Shown here: positions 47,987 to 56,083 of the stretch, piece by piece
Layout of the letters: each line of letters begins with the position of its first letter
Numbering within the stretch: the first letter of the stretch is position 1
Assembly (NCBI RefSeq): GCF_022809355.1
Contig: NZ_JAKZMM010000021.1
Coordinates: 1 to 64,000 of the forward strand
Length of the DNA stretch: 64,000 nucleotides
Direction of reading: 5' to 3'
Origin: Parabacteroides faecalis
GTDB taxonomy: Bacteria > Bacteroidota > Bacteroidia > Bacteroidales > Tannerellaceae
Made by a program: the position numbers and the translations under genes
The notes under the pieces: model-generated
What the model was told of the DNA's origin: nothing
Seen by the model: the letters and a program-made list of their open reading frames with translations, nothing else
Database searches by the model: none

Positions 47987-48907
47987 TCATAGATTCCTTC
48001 CTCTTTTGCGTTTCTTCTTCCTTCTCAGGCGTTCCGCCTCCCGCTCGTCCTCACTTGGCGCAGCCGGCGGCATAAACAGGCTTCCGGTACCGGTGACCTC
48101 AATCAGGTTACCAATAGCAAAACCATGGTTTTGTTCATGCCACGGTTGCATTCGGGAAACATCATTCTCCTGAGCCACGGCATGGTTACGTTCCAATGCC
48201 GCATCCAGCCTTGACCAGCTGAAACTGCGGTCAATCTCACTCCCCTTGAATGACTGGTTATCCTTGATAAAGCGGATGCCCTGCACTTCATTAGTGTTTC
48301 CCTTGTACTTGAATTCCATTTCCACGCCCATTTTTAAGAGCTTATTTTGAAATTCCTTCCATGTATCTGCACTCCTCAAAGCTTCCTTGACCGCACGGTA
48401 TATCTCGTATTTCACCTTGTCGGAAGCGTGCAGCTTTTCCGTTTTAACGGCCTGTTTGCCTTCGGAATAAGTGAGCGAATACTTCTCCTTGAGCATTTTC
48501 GTCACCCTCTCGTTGCGCCTGAAATCGTTGCTGTCGGAAATCACTTTCCCGTCGAAGTCCACCCGGTTGAAGACGATGTGGCAGTGCGGGTTGTCCGTCC
48601 CGTGATGCCTCACCACGATGAACTGCGTGTTTCGTATCCCCATCAGTTCCAGGTATTCTCCCGCCAGTCTTGCCATAAAGGCATCGGTCAGTCTCGGTGC
48701 ATCCTCCGGCTTGAAGCTGAGCGCGATGTGCCCCACCGGTTTCGTCACGTCCGGATTCAGCAGGCATTGCCACCGGAAGCTGCGTGCCATCTCCTCCGCC
48801 GTTCCCAGCAGCACGCCTTCCGAGGCAATGATTTTCGCATCGTCCTTCTGTGTCACGTAGCGTATGCAGCCGCCGAACGAGCGGCCTTTTTTGATCTTTC
48901 CTATCAT
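47987..48907 (-). CDS. Relaxase / mobilization nuclease (MOBP-type)
   Basis: A 306-residue relaxase. The metal-binding histidine motif HHGTDNPHCHIVFNRVD is clear (H-x-D/N-x-x-H-x-H), and the Tyr in GCIRYVTQ is the likely nicking residue. It would cut oriT and lead the strand into the recipient, using a helper element for the mating channel. The ATG at 48907 gives a 4-base gap to the MobC stop. The longer frame start at 48940 would overlap MobC. The C-terminus is highly basic. Confidence 0.9.
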   Translation of the reverse strand: MIGKIKKGRSFGGCIRYVTQKDDAKIIASEGVLLGTAEEMARSFRWQCLLNPDVTKPVGHIALSFKPEDAPRLTDAFMARLAGEYLELMGIRNTQFIVVRHHGTDNPHCHIVFNRVDFDGKVISDSNDFRRNERVTKMLKEKYSLTYSEGKQAVKTEKLHASDKVKYEIYRAVKEALRSADTWKEFQNKLLKMGVEMEFKYKGNTNEVQGIRFIKDNQSFKGSEIDRSFSWSRLDAALERNHAVAQENDVSRMQPWHEQNHGFAIGNLIEVTGTGSLFMPPAAPSEDEREAERLRRKKKRKRGRNL

Positions 48908-48911
48908 GAGG

Positions 48912-49286
48912 CTATCCTCCTCCTTCAGGTCTGTAATCATCCATGATCCGCTTCAGCTTTCCCAGCAACCCCTCTATCAGCAGCCTTGTCCTGTAAAAGC
49001 CTGTCTGGTGCGAGAGCTTTGTCAGCTGGTTCAGGTTGTTCGCCATTCCCGCCAGGCTGCGCAGCAGTGCGTTCTCCTCTGGCGTATGCCTTGCCGTCAC
49101 GGTGGCCGCCAGTGCCGCCTCCCTGATATAGACCGCCAGACTCCGGCCGGACTTCCCTGCCCTGAACCTGAGAGCCTCGTAGCTGACGGGGGAGAACTTC
49201 ACTGTCACTCCCCTGGTCAGCTTCCGCGTCCTGCCCAGTGCCGGACGGCCGCGTTTTTTCTTCATCCCATTCACATCCTTTGTCAT
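48912..49286 (-). CDS. MobC-like relaxosome accessory protein
   Basis: About 124 residues from the ATG at 49286. The frame is open back to 49496, but that part runs through the putative oriT and is unlikely to be translated. The protein has a basic N-terminus (KKKRGRPALG), a ribbon-helix-helix-like region (RGVTVKFSPVSYEALRFRA) and the MobC block LAGMANNLNQLTKLSHQ. MobC proteins open DNA at oriT for the relaxase, whose gene follows four bases later. Confidence 0.87.
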   Translation of the reverse strand: MTKDVNGMKKKRGRPALGRTRKLTRGVTVKFSPVSYEALRFRAGKSGRSLAVYIREAALAATVTARHTPEENALLRSLAGMANNLNQLTKLSHQTGFYRTRLLIEGLLGKLKRIMDDYRPEGGG

Positions 49287-49373
49287 ATGTTTTTCTTTTT
49301 CGTCCGTACTTCTTTCATTCCAAAATCTGCGACCGGCGGGAGTAGATCCGTCCTCCCTGCAACCACCGGGCGC

Positions 49374-49419
49374 GGGGAGCAAGGGTTTTCGGGAATCCGG
49401 AAACATACCCTTGCTCCCC
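49374..49419. other. Putative origin of transfer (oriT)
   Basis: A perfect 13-bp inverted repeat (49374-49386 with 49407-49419, 20-base loop) lies about 90 bases before the mobC start in a stretch without another gene. Such repeats next to mob genes commonly mark the relaxosome binding site. The nick site cannot be read from sequence alone. Confidence 0.6.
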
Positions 49420-49512
49420 CCACAGAAAAATCCCCCCGCATTTTCCACATTGAAGCGGGTACACAGGGGACGGTGCATACATCGGGTACACTCCACGCCC
49501 GGTTACAGGCTG

Positions 49513-50007
49513 TCAGATTTTTCTCCACTGCTCGATGTCCCCACGGTAGGCGGCAAGATGCTCCCTGGCAAGGTTCTCCAGCAGTCCGGAAACGCTCATG
49601 CCACGCCCGCCGAGCCTGCGGACGACGGCGTCCAGTTCGTCCCTCACATCCTCACTGACGAACACCGTCTTGCGGTTCCTGATCTTCGGGACGGTGAGGT
49701 ATGTTTCCCGGTACTCCTCCAGCGAGGCCCTGCGCTGCCTGCCGCTCGTCCTTCTTCTCACGGGGTCTTCCGGTTCCGGCGGGGTGTCCTTTCTTCCCGC
49801 CTCCCCGGACACCTCCTCCGCATCAGTCCCGGATGGAATCACCGGTTCCGCATCCGTACCGGTGGATTCCCCCGGACCGGGTTCCATCATGAGTCTTTCC
49901 CACCACCCGTCGTGGCCGGGGCTAGGACTACGACCGTTCTTTCTGTCTGCGGTTTCGGATGCCGCCGTTTTCTTTCCTCTTGGTTTTTCAGTCGGTTCAC
50001 TTTTCAT
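49513..50007 (-). CDS. DUF3408 protein
   Basis: A 164-residue protein. The first ~90 residues are disordered and rich in Pro, Gly and charged residues. The C-terminal DUF3408 region contains QRRASLEEYRETYLTVPK, RKTVFVSEDVRDELDAVVRRL and GMSVSGLLENLAREHL, with a ribbon-helix-helix look. DUF3408 proteins occur next to mobilization genes in Bacteroides elements and probably bind DNA. A second member is encoded at 63582. Confidence 0.85.
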   Translation of the reverse strand: MKSEPTEKPRGKKTAASETADRKNGRSPSPGHDGWWERLMMEPGPGESTGTDAEPVIPSGTDAEEVSGEAGRKDTPPEPEDPVRRRTSGRQRRASLEEYRETYLTVPKIRNRKTVFVSEDVRDELDAVVRRLGGRGMSVSGLLENLAREHLAAYRGDIEQWRKI

Positions 50008-50567
50008 TGTACATGGATTTTAGATGGTTGATACTGTGGGCACGGTCTACCCGTTTGCCCGGTTGTCGGAAGCAAATAAAACGATAATAACAAGTGCTGT
50101 GAAACGGACGGGTCCGATTGGCGGGGTTTGCCGTGTTATTCATATTGTTGGATCGGTCTGACGGTGATGACTTCACAAATATACGCACCGGAAATTCCCA
50201 AATTCCCCGGGAACGGATCTGAACGTAGTACTTCTTAGCTTACTGAAAAGTGATTAATCAACTTTACCAAAAATGCTGTTTTTAAATTTGCCTATTACAT
50301 CTGAACGCTTGCTTACTGAAAGCAAATGAATGTTAAAATCAGATTCCAATGACATCTGATGACATATAATGACATCTGATGAAGGGCCGGAACCATATCC
50401 GGGAACAATCATTTACTTTGCGGATGAAACAAGTACGCATATGGTGTCAAAGGTAGTCATCCTGTCTTGAAATTCAGGATGTTCCGCCGGGATTCACTAA
50501 ATTGCGGCACGGAATCCGGATCCGAAAAGAGAATGAAACAGATGTCAAACCTGAAATTACATTGATT
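50008..50567. other. Divergent intergenic region with direct repeats
   Basis: No gene is supported. It holds two 15-bp repeats (50348-50362 and 50368-50382, 20-base period) and a repeated GCTTACTGAAA (about 50237 and 50309). It is much more AT-rich than the genes on either side. A control or replication/transfer region is possible. Confidence 0.55.
50348..50382. repeat. Two iteron-like 15-bp direct repeats
   Basis: AATGACATCTGATGA occurs twice, 20 bases apart start to start, with a related ATTACATCTGAA about 50 bases upstream. The helical phasing fits a protein-binding array. Confidence 0.7.
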
Positions 50568-50879
50568 ATGGAAATAGTGAACATTGAGGCAAGGACCTTC
50601 GAGGCGATGCTCTCAGCCTTCCGGACGTTCGCGGACCGGCTGGACAACCTCTGCCGGCTGTACGGCGACATGGAGGAGAAGAAATGGCTGGACAACCAGG
50701 AGGTGTGCCTGCTGCTGAAGGTCAGCCCGAGAACCCTGCAGACCCTGCGTGACAACGGCACGCTGGCATATACACAGATCTGCCACAAGACTTATTACAA
50801 GCCCGGGGATGTGGAAAGTATCGTCCGGATAGTGGAAGAGCGCCGCAAGCGGGCTGAAAGCATGGGAAAATCAATTTGA
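50568..50879 (+). CDS. Helix-turn-helix (excisionase-like, HTH_17) protein
   Basis: About 103 residues from the ATG at 50568 (the frame opens at 50502). The C-terminal half is an HTH_17/MerR-like winged domain: KWLDNQEVCLLLKVSPRTLQTLRDNGTLAY, then YKPGDVESIV. Small proteins of this kind control excision or transfer genes of Bacteroides elements. The protein at 62759-63070 is a close relative with the same organisation, evidence that two related elements are present. Confidence 0.85.
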   Translation: MEIVNIEARTFEAMLSAFRTFADRLDNLCRLYGDMEEKKWLDNQEVCLLLKVSPRTLQTLRDNGTLAYTQICHKTYYKPGDVESIVRIVEERRKRAESMGKSI

Positions 50880-50885
50880 GAAGCC

Positions 50886-51173
50886 ATGGGAAACGAAAGG
50901 ATGATACTTTCTCCCGACAGTCTGGCAGGCGGCTGGGAAAGTCTGGACGGCAGTCCCGATTTCTACATCTTCAGGGATTCCAGCGGGGACTACCGCCTGC
51001 TGGCCTACAGCCTTGACGCGGAGTACGGGCGGGGAAGCTTCTCGCTCTACAGGATAGACGGGGACGGGGAGGGATGCCATATCCGTATCGGTACGAAAGA
51101 GTGCCGGTTCATGTCGGAGGGATGCCCCCACACCCTCCATGTCATGGGGTGGGGCCGATATATGAGAAACTGA
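50886..51173 (+). CDS. DUF3876-like small protein
   Basis: A 95-residue protein with an all-beta look (SPDFYIFRDSSGDYRLLAYS, then RGSFSLYRID). It resembles the DUF3876 group of Bacteroides mobile elements, although that is from memory. It follows the HTH gene after six bases and precedes another HTH gene, so the three are probably one operon. Function unknown. Confidence 0.65.
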   Translation: MGNERMILSPDSLAGGWESLDGSPDFYIFRDSSGDYRLLAYSLDAEYGRGSFSLYRIDGDGEGCHIRIGTKECRFMSEGCPHTLHVMGWGRYMRN

Positions 51174-51200
51174 AAAAGTAAATGTCAAACCAACAAACAG

Positions 51201-51533
51201 ATGAGATTTATGATGAACACCGATAACCGTCTGCTCACCCGTGAGAGCAGCGAGCATATAAGAGAGTTCTTCTCCACCGTCGAACGTCTCTCCGTTTCCA
51301 TGGAGCGTCTCTTTGCCGGCAGGTCACCGGCGATGGCGGGCGAGAACTTCTATACGGACCGCGAACTGGCTGAAAAGCTGAAAGTGAGCCGCCGCAGCCT
51401 GCAACAGTACCGTGACAGCGGCCTGCTTGCCTTCACCCGGCTGGGCGGTAAGATACTGTACCGTTCTTCCGATATCGAGAAATTGCTTGACGGCTGCTAC
51501 CGGGAGGCGAGAACCAGGCCGGAGGAACTTTAG
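51201..51533 (+). CDS. Helix-turn-helix (excisionase-like, HTH_17) protein
   Basis: A 110-residue protein; an ATG 12 bases later is also possible. An N-terminal helix is followed by an HTH_17 domain (FYTDRELAEKLKVSRRSLQQYRDSG, GGKILYRSSDIEKLLDG). Third gene of the small HTH operon. Similar to the protein at 62415-62717. Probable regulator of excision or transfer. Confidence 0.85.
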   Translation: MRFMMNTDNRLLTRESSEHIREFFSTVERLSVSMERLFAGRSPAMAGENFYTDRELAEKLKVSRRSLQQYRDSGLLAFTRLGGKILYRSSDIEKLLDGCYREARTRPEEL

Positions 51534-52055
51534 AAATGTTCCGTACGGGATCGTGAATGAAGGGGCGGTCGGTTGTCATACCGATTGCCCCTTCGTTTTC
51601 TTTCCATCGGATGAACGACTTTAATTTGCTCATAAAGTATTTATACACAGAGTATTTCTCTTTATGAATTATGATCCGGTGACAACATTGGCATAACATG
51701 GCGGGACATGGAAACATTTTTCCGGTATGGCAATAAGATACGGGGATTCCATTATAAAAAAAGACCCTTATTTTATTATGTCATTATGTTATTCTGAAAT
51801 TGGGGCGGGTCGTTCGTGTACCGGTGGAACGATCCATTCCCGTAATGGCGGCACATTCCGTACCGGTATCATTATCCTCCGGCAATGCCGTTTCCCGGTC
51901 TTTTCGGAGTGACCTTATGCCGGCCGGTGACAACCGCATGTCCGTGTGTAAACATGACGGCACATAAAAACAGGCACATCCTCCGGGCTTTTGTCCCGTC
52001 GGATGCGCCTGTCTCCGTCATGTCATATACAGCCGGACTCCTCCGGCCCATGTCT
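51534..52055. other. Intergenic region
   Basis: Besides a terminator near 51970-52012 nothing recognisable is seen; short open frames here lack any family features. Confidence 0.5.
51970..52012 (-). terminator. Putative terminator, minus strand
   Basis: Arms 51970-51981 and 52001-52012 pair with one mismatch, followed by a T-run on the minus strand, downstream of the gene ending at 52056. Confidence 0.6.
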
Positions 52056-52448
52056 CTATCTGAGTATCGGATTCGAGAGCAGTATCTTGTAATAGGCCAC
52101 TCCGCCAATCTCTACCGGCATCCTCGCCATCATGAACTGCACGCTCTTCCTCTCCACCTTCGCCTGCCGCATGAGCCTCTGCACGATAAACCCCGCCGAG
52201 AACCTTGCGCATCTTTTGTCCTTCCAGACGATGAACCCCTCGCTGTCGTCGGCCCGGCAGATGTACCAGTCATCCGTCTCGTCGTCGTGGGCGAAGTTCA
52301 CCCGTCCGCCGCCGAGGATTCCCAATTCGATTGACATCGTCTTTGACAGATAGACGGTTCCCCTGCTGTCAAGGTTGATGGTCCGCTTTCCCTTGTATGT
52401 GACTTCCTGCGGACGGGAGTTTTCCCTGTTGTATACTATCAGTGCCAT
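52056..52448 (-). CDS. Conserved-looking small protein of unknown function
   Basis: A 130-residue protein with beta-rich segments (INLDSRGTVYLSK, VNFAHDDETDDWYICRADDSEGFIVW) and a basic helix (IVQRLMRQAKVERKS). The first part recalls AbrB-like or phage-accessory folds, but I do not recognise a family. The sigma-like gene precedes it by 40 bases on the same strand, and a terminator follows it, so the two likely form an operon within the mobile element. Confidence 0.6.
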   Translation of the reverse strand: MALIVYNRENSRPQEVTYKGKRTINLDSRGTVYLSKTMSIELGILGGGRVNFAHDDETDDWYICRADDSEGFIVWKDKRCARFSAGFIVQRLMRQAKVERKSVQFMMARMPVEIGGVAYYKILLSNPILR

Positions 52449-52488
52449 AATTGTCTTTCTTTTATCGGTTGAACTGTTTTCGTTTTTT

Positions 52489-53049
52489 TCAATACATGAA
52501 GCTTTCCACCGCCAGCATCTGGCTTCTCCATGCGAAACCGCTGTGGGTACGTACCGCGTCCACTATCCTGCATACTTTCTGCGATATGGCCGATGCCGAG
52601 ATACCCATGCATTCCGCCAGTGCCTTGAACGAGAATTGCGCCTCATAGAACCGGAGCATGAACATCCGGTACTCCTCGTAGGAGAACTTCTGCCTTACGA
52701 AACGCAGTATGTCCTTAACCAGCCTCTCGCACCCGTTCAGGTCGTCCTCGGAAAGGAATTTTGCCTCCTCGCCACATCGGAGGAAGAAATCATCTTCAGG
52801 GTGTGCATACCGGTTCTCTCTTTTAATCTTTACCAGGGCCGCCTTTTTGTAGCATCCGATGAAATACGCGTCATAGTCCGTTATGTCCTTTCCGGGAACC
52901 AGCACCTGCCTTCTTACGAAAAGGTAGGTGTCATGGAAATTGTCCTCGTCCAGTATTCCGTACCGGCGTAACGTCCCTCTCAACCTGTCATAGGATTTTG
53001 TGAACCACTCGTTGAACAATCTTTCCTTTTCTGCGCTCTTGTCTGCCAT
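52489..53049 (-). CDS. Sigma-factor-like DNA-binding protein of a mobile element
   Basis: About 186 residues from the ATG at 53049 (the frame opens at 53076, directly beside a hairpin). The C-terminal third has a sigma-70 region 4-like helix-turn-helix: YEEYRMFMLRFYEAQFSFKALAECMGISASAISQKV. The N-terminal part (FNEWFTKSYDRLRGTLRRYG, NFHDTYLFVRRQ) recalls region 2 of small sigma factors. It may direct transcription of element genes. A structured leader lies just upstream. Confidence 0.7.
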   Translation of the reverse strand: MADKSAEKERLFNEWFTKSYDRLRGTLRRYGILDEDNFHDTYLFVRRQVLVPGKDITDYDAYFIGCYKKAALVKIKRENRYAHPEDDFFLRCGEEAKFLSEDDLNGCERLVKDILRFVRQKFSYEEYRMFMLRFYEAQFSFKALAECMGISASAISQKVCRIVDAVRTHSGFAWRSQMLAVESFMY

Positions 53050-53077
53050 AGCCTTATATTTTTTTGAATTATACATG

Positions 53078-53240
53078 GCCTACACGGGTAGGCATTCTTA
53101 TTTCTTGTGCTTCCTCCAGTTTGTTTTTCGGCGGTCTCCGGCAAGGCTTGCCGTGAAAAAATACGCTCACGCGAAGCGTGAGGAAGATTTTTTCACGAGC
53201 AACCAGCCCGAAGGGCCGCCTTGCGGGACCGGCCTGAAAA
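53078..53240 (-). promoter_or_regulatory. Highly structured leader upstream of the sigma-like gene
   Basis: A cluster of nested inverted repeats: 53078-53083/53088-53093, 53139-53145/53147-53153, 53152-53162/53187-53197 (11 bp, perfect) enclosing 53166-53172/53176-53182, and a weaker outer pair near 53124 and 53235. No gene fits. It could be an attenuator, a structured RNA or a DNA processing site. Confidence 0.6.
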
Positions 53241-53998
53241 ACAACTATTTTTGCCGCAAGAAATGAGGATGACGGATTCCTTCTGTCTATTGCCTGTCCG
53301 GTGAGAATCTAAAATACCATGCAGCTTTTCTGTCTTCGGTATGTTTGGAGAAATATTCAAGGATATGGAATGGGAACGGCAATATGTGATATTGCGGAAG
53401 GAACGGATATGGGATTGGAAACAGGAAGCGTGCCCGGGCTTTCATGCGGTTTATACGGCAGTGTTGATTTTTGGGAGGATTACAGGGAGGTGACAGGAAG
53501 GTTGGCTGTCGGAAAAATTGCGTACGCGTTGCCCCTTCCGGAATACGGAGTCCTTTAAATCATGGAAGACTTTATTCAGGAGTGCGTCTCGATATTTGCC
53601 TGAGACAAAATTATAAGTCGCCCATTCATGGATAAGTATTTGGAATATATCAATGACATGCTACGATGCGATAAAGAGAATCGGAACGGCGGACTGAAAC
53701 TTGCAACCGGCTGATAATGCGGACTATTCTAAAACAAGTGTGGAAAACTTGAAGACATCCGACGGAAAACCTTGGAAAAAGAAGGACCGGACAAAGCCTC
53801 CGCCTTCAAAATAATGCTCTATTATGCCACAGGTGCGGCATTACTTGTCATTCCGGATTGGCTGCCCGTGAAATGTAACGATAAATCCACCGCCCTCCAT
53901 CAAGAAAACGGCCGGTGCCATATGGCAGGCAATCGTAGCGGCAGCCCGTCTTGGGAACCCGTTGTCACCCCAAAGGATTTTACTGATATATTATTATG
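53241..53998. other. Region without recognisable genes
   Basis: Short open frames on the plus strand (53319-53558 and 53772-54065) have no family features and no clear ribosome-binding context. They may be decayed cargo. Nothing else is seen. Confidence 0.45.
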
Positions 53999-54598
53999 TC
54001 AGTCCTTTTTCAAATCAAAATACAGCAAGCGGGTTTTCAAAGGTTCATCTTGCGGAATATCATAATATTGCTTTTCTATCACGTCTGTTTTATAGAGTGG
54101 GACGAAACCGTTTCTTTCATAATACCTGAGAATCTTTTCCTCATTGTATGCATCCACCACGATAAAACGGCATCCTGTCTTGTTGTCCTCATGACGGAAC
54201 CAGTCTTTTATGAAAGCCATCAGTTGCCGTCCTACGTGGCTTGATGTACCCTGATATTCCCGGTTGACACCCAGTCTTCCTATCAGCACGGCCGGATAGC
54301 TGCGTCCACGTTTAGGATTTACAATATTGCGTTGCAGCCTGTTTTTATCATTGGGGGATATTAGTCTGGTCTTGATACTGTCATTGGACAAGGTAAACAA
54401 GGCCACAATACGATGCGGGATTTCAGCCGTCACCCAACAATATGTTTTTCCAAGGAGTTCATCCGCATACAGATCGGCATCATTGAGAAAAAAATCATCA
54501 AGGTCATTCTCGCCACAAGTGAAAGGAAGGCAATTCCTCCGTACTTCCTTGTTATAGGCAAGCATGACACAATCATCATATAAAGAAATACCGTCCAT
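53999..54598 (-). CDS. GNAT-family acetyltransferase, putative toxin
   Basis: A 199-residue GNAT protein. The acetyl-CoA binding segment is LIGRLGVNREYQGTSSHVGRQLM (Q-x-x-G-x-S/G-like), and the C-terminal part has FIVVDAYNEEKILRYYERNGFVPL, typical of GNAT fold ends. The N-terminal FTCGENDLDDFFLNDA is characteristic of the TacT/AtaT-like toxin group, which acetylates charged tRNA. A 55-residue gene lies five bases upstream on the same strand, completing a probable toxin-antitoxin pair. Substrate unproven. Confidence 0.82.
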   Translation of the reverse strand: MDGISLYDDCVMLAYNKEVRRNCLPFTCGENDLDDFFLNDADLYADELLGKTYCWVTAEIPHRIVALFTLSNDSIKTRLISPNDKNRLQRNIVNPKRGRSYPAVLIGRLGVNREYQGTSSHVGRQLMAFIKDWFRHEDNKTGCRFIVVDAYNEEKILRYYERNGFVPLYKTDVIEKQYYDIPQDEPLKTRLLYFDLKKD

Positions 54599-54603
54599 TG
54601 CTG

Positions 54604-54771
54604 TTAATTGAACCGGAATGAACGGGATTTCTCCAATACTTTTCTCAACCGTTTCTTTGCCTCCACTGATAACCGGGGTGTTACCTTTGCGGCGTTCTTG
54701 TCTGCACTGCGTACGAAATCTTCCGCCGTAGCGCCCTCCAAAACCGGAATGTTCTTGATGGTTATAGCCAT
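54604..54771 (-). CDS. Small putative antitoxin of the GNAT toxin
   Basis: A 55-residue basic protein that starts MAITIKNIPVLEGATAEDF and ends in a Lys/Arg-rich helix. It lies five bases upstream of the GNAT gene on the same strand and has a good Bacteroides promoter in front (see 54786-54817), so it is the first gene of the pair. I recognise no family; the antitoxin role is inferred from order and size. Confidence 0.6.
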   Translation of the reverse strand: MAITIKNIPVLEGATAEDFVRSADKNAAKVTPRLSVEAKKRLRKVLEKSRSFRFN

Positions 54772-54785
54772 GATATTATTTTTTG

Positions 54786-54817
54786 CAAAAATACAACTTT
54801 GTTGTTATACAGCCAAA
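54786..54817 (-). promoter_or_regulatory. Promoter of the GNAT toxin-antitoxin operon
   Basis: On the minus strand, TTTG (54814-54817) and TATTTTTG (54786-54793) are separated by 20 bases, matching the Bacteroides -33/-7 layout, and the start codon follows 15 bases later. Confidence 0.65.
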
Positions 54818-55276
54818 TAATAGCCCGTCTTCCACTCTTTTTTCCGGAATGTTCCTCCATATCCGGAAAAGTCTGTGCCACGCCGCCCGTTGCGACAAGC
54901 CGTTTCTACCAAGGAAAGGGCAGGCAATACCGGCTGACGTGGATACAGGCGGAACAACCCGCATATGCAATGCAGAGGGAGCAGGAGAGCCTTCACCACA
55001 GCCGGAGAGGAAAGCGGTCTCATGCCGGGGTACGGCATGAAAAGGGGCTCCCGGACAGTTCTTTTCCTTGTCGCACATGCACTACGTCGGTCGCAGTTTT
55101 CGCCTTCTGAATCCCTCTTACGTCCGTCCCTGCGCTTTCGGAGCGTTTTTCCGGTAGAAAATTTCACCATGCGGAAATTTTCTGCCGGAAACCGGAGGGA
55201 AAACGCGGAGTCCCGCAGGGACGGACGAACTTTGATGAGGAAGGAGAAAATCGTCCGTTTCATAAAAACCATTTCC
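54818..55276. other. Region with a long inverted repeat, no clear gene
   Basis: No supported gene. The main feature is an imperfect ~107-bp inverted repeat at 55121-55227. Confidence 0.5.
55121..55227. repeat. Long imperfect inverted repeat
   Basis: The outer arms (CGTCCGTCCCTGCG and its complement) pair perfectly, and inner parts (about CCGG-AGAAAATTTC and its complement) pair again with small bulges. It could form a stable cruciform or a long RNA hairpin next to the integrase fragment. Confidence 0.7.
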
Positions 55277-55804
55277 TCAGATGGCATCGCATATCTCCTT
55301 CTCCATCTTTTCCAGCTTATGGGACAGGATTTCCATGTCGCTGCTGATCTTCTGGTTGGTTATCCGGGCATATATCTGGGTGGTTTTCAAATCCGTATGC
55401 CCCAAAAGACGGCTTACGGTCTCGATGGGTACACCGTGCGAGAGCAGCACGGTGGTGGCGTTCGTATGCCGGGCAACATGATAGGTCAGCCGTATCTTGA
55501 AACCGCACTGCCTGCCAAGTTCCTTCAATATGGTGTTGCATCTGCCGTTGCTCGGTACCGGAAATACATGATCGTCCTTGGACAGCCCCTTGTACTTCTC
55601 TATGATGCGCCTGGGAACGTCCAGCAGGCGGATGTTGGACTCGGTGTTTGTCTTGCGCCGGCGGGTGATGATCCAGAGGTTGCCGTCGAAAAAGGTCTGG
55701 AGCCGGTCGGTCGTCAGCGCCTTCACGTCCGCGTATGCCAGTCCGGTATAGCAAGAAAGAAGCATCAAAGCAAGGGAGATAGGAACAAAGAGAATCAAAC
55801 GCAA
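55277..55804 (-). pseudogene. 5'-truncated tyrosine recombinase (integrase fragment)
   Basis: The 175 residues cover only the C-terminal half of a Bacteroides-type integrase: LSCYTGLAYADVKALT, HVARHTNATTVLL (H-x-x-R) and LGHTDLKTTQIYAR (His and the nucleophile Tyr). The N-terminal arm and core-binding domains (about 230 residues) are missing; the frame ahead turns into unrelated sequence at about 55804. Probably the former integrase of the left element, cut when another element inserted beside it. Confidence 0.85.
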
Positions 55805-56083
55805 TACGTTGTAAAGCAGCGGTTTTGCAGTTGTTTGCCATTACAGCCAAACAGCAAGGGAAAGCAGGATAATGCAAGGTTTCCGCTACCAAGTCATTAC
55901 CTGTTCCGCTACCTGCCTGAAGCCTGAAAAACAGCATTCCTAATGCTTGTAAACAAGCATTATACGTGCAGCAAGGGCTTCAAATCCGCAGATTTAACAG
56001 CATACGTTCCGTTTGCGCCGTTCTGCCCCGTTTCCAATTCTGTCAGTCGGCAATGTATCACTAATATTGCAACCAAAAAAGTT
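55805..56083. other. Junction between two integrative elements
   Basis: No gene is supported. It separates a minus-strand integrase fragment from a plus-strand integrase pair, so an attachment site of the right element is expected here. I cannot fix the core sequence without the other end. Confidence 0.5.

Noticed and set aside
49287-49496. N-terminal extension of the MobC gene
   Set aside because: It reads through the oriT-like inverted repeat and is Cys/Pro/Gly-rich without family support.
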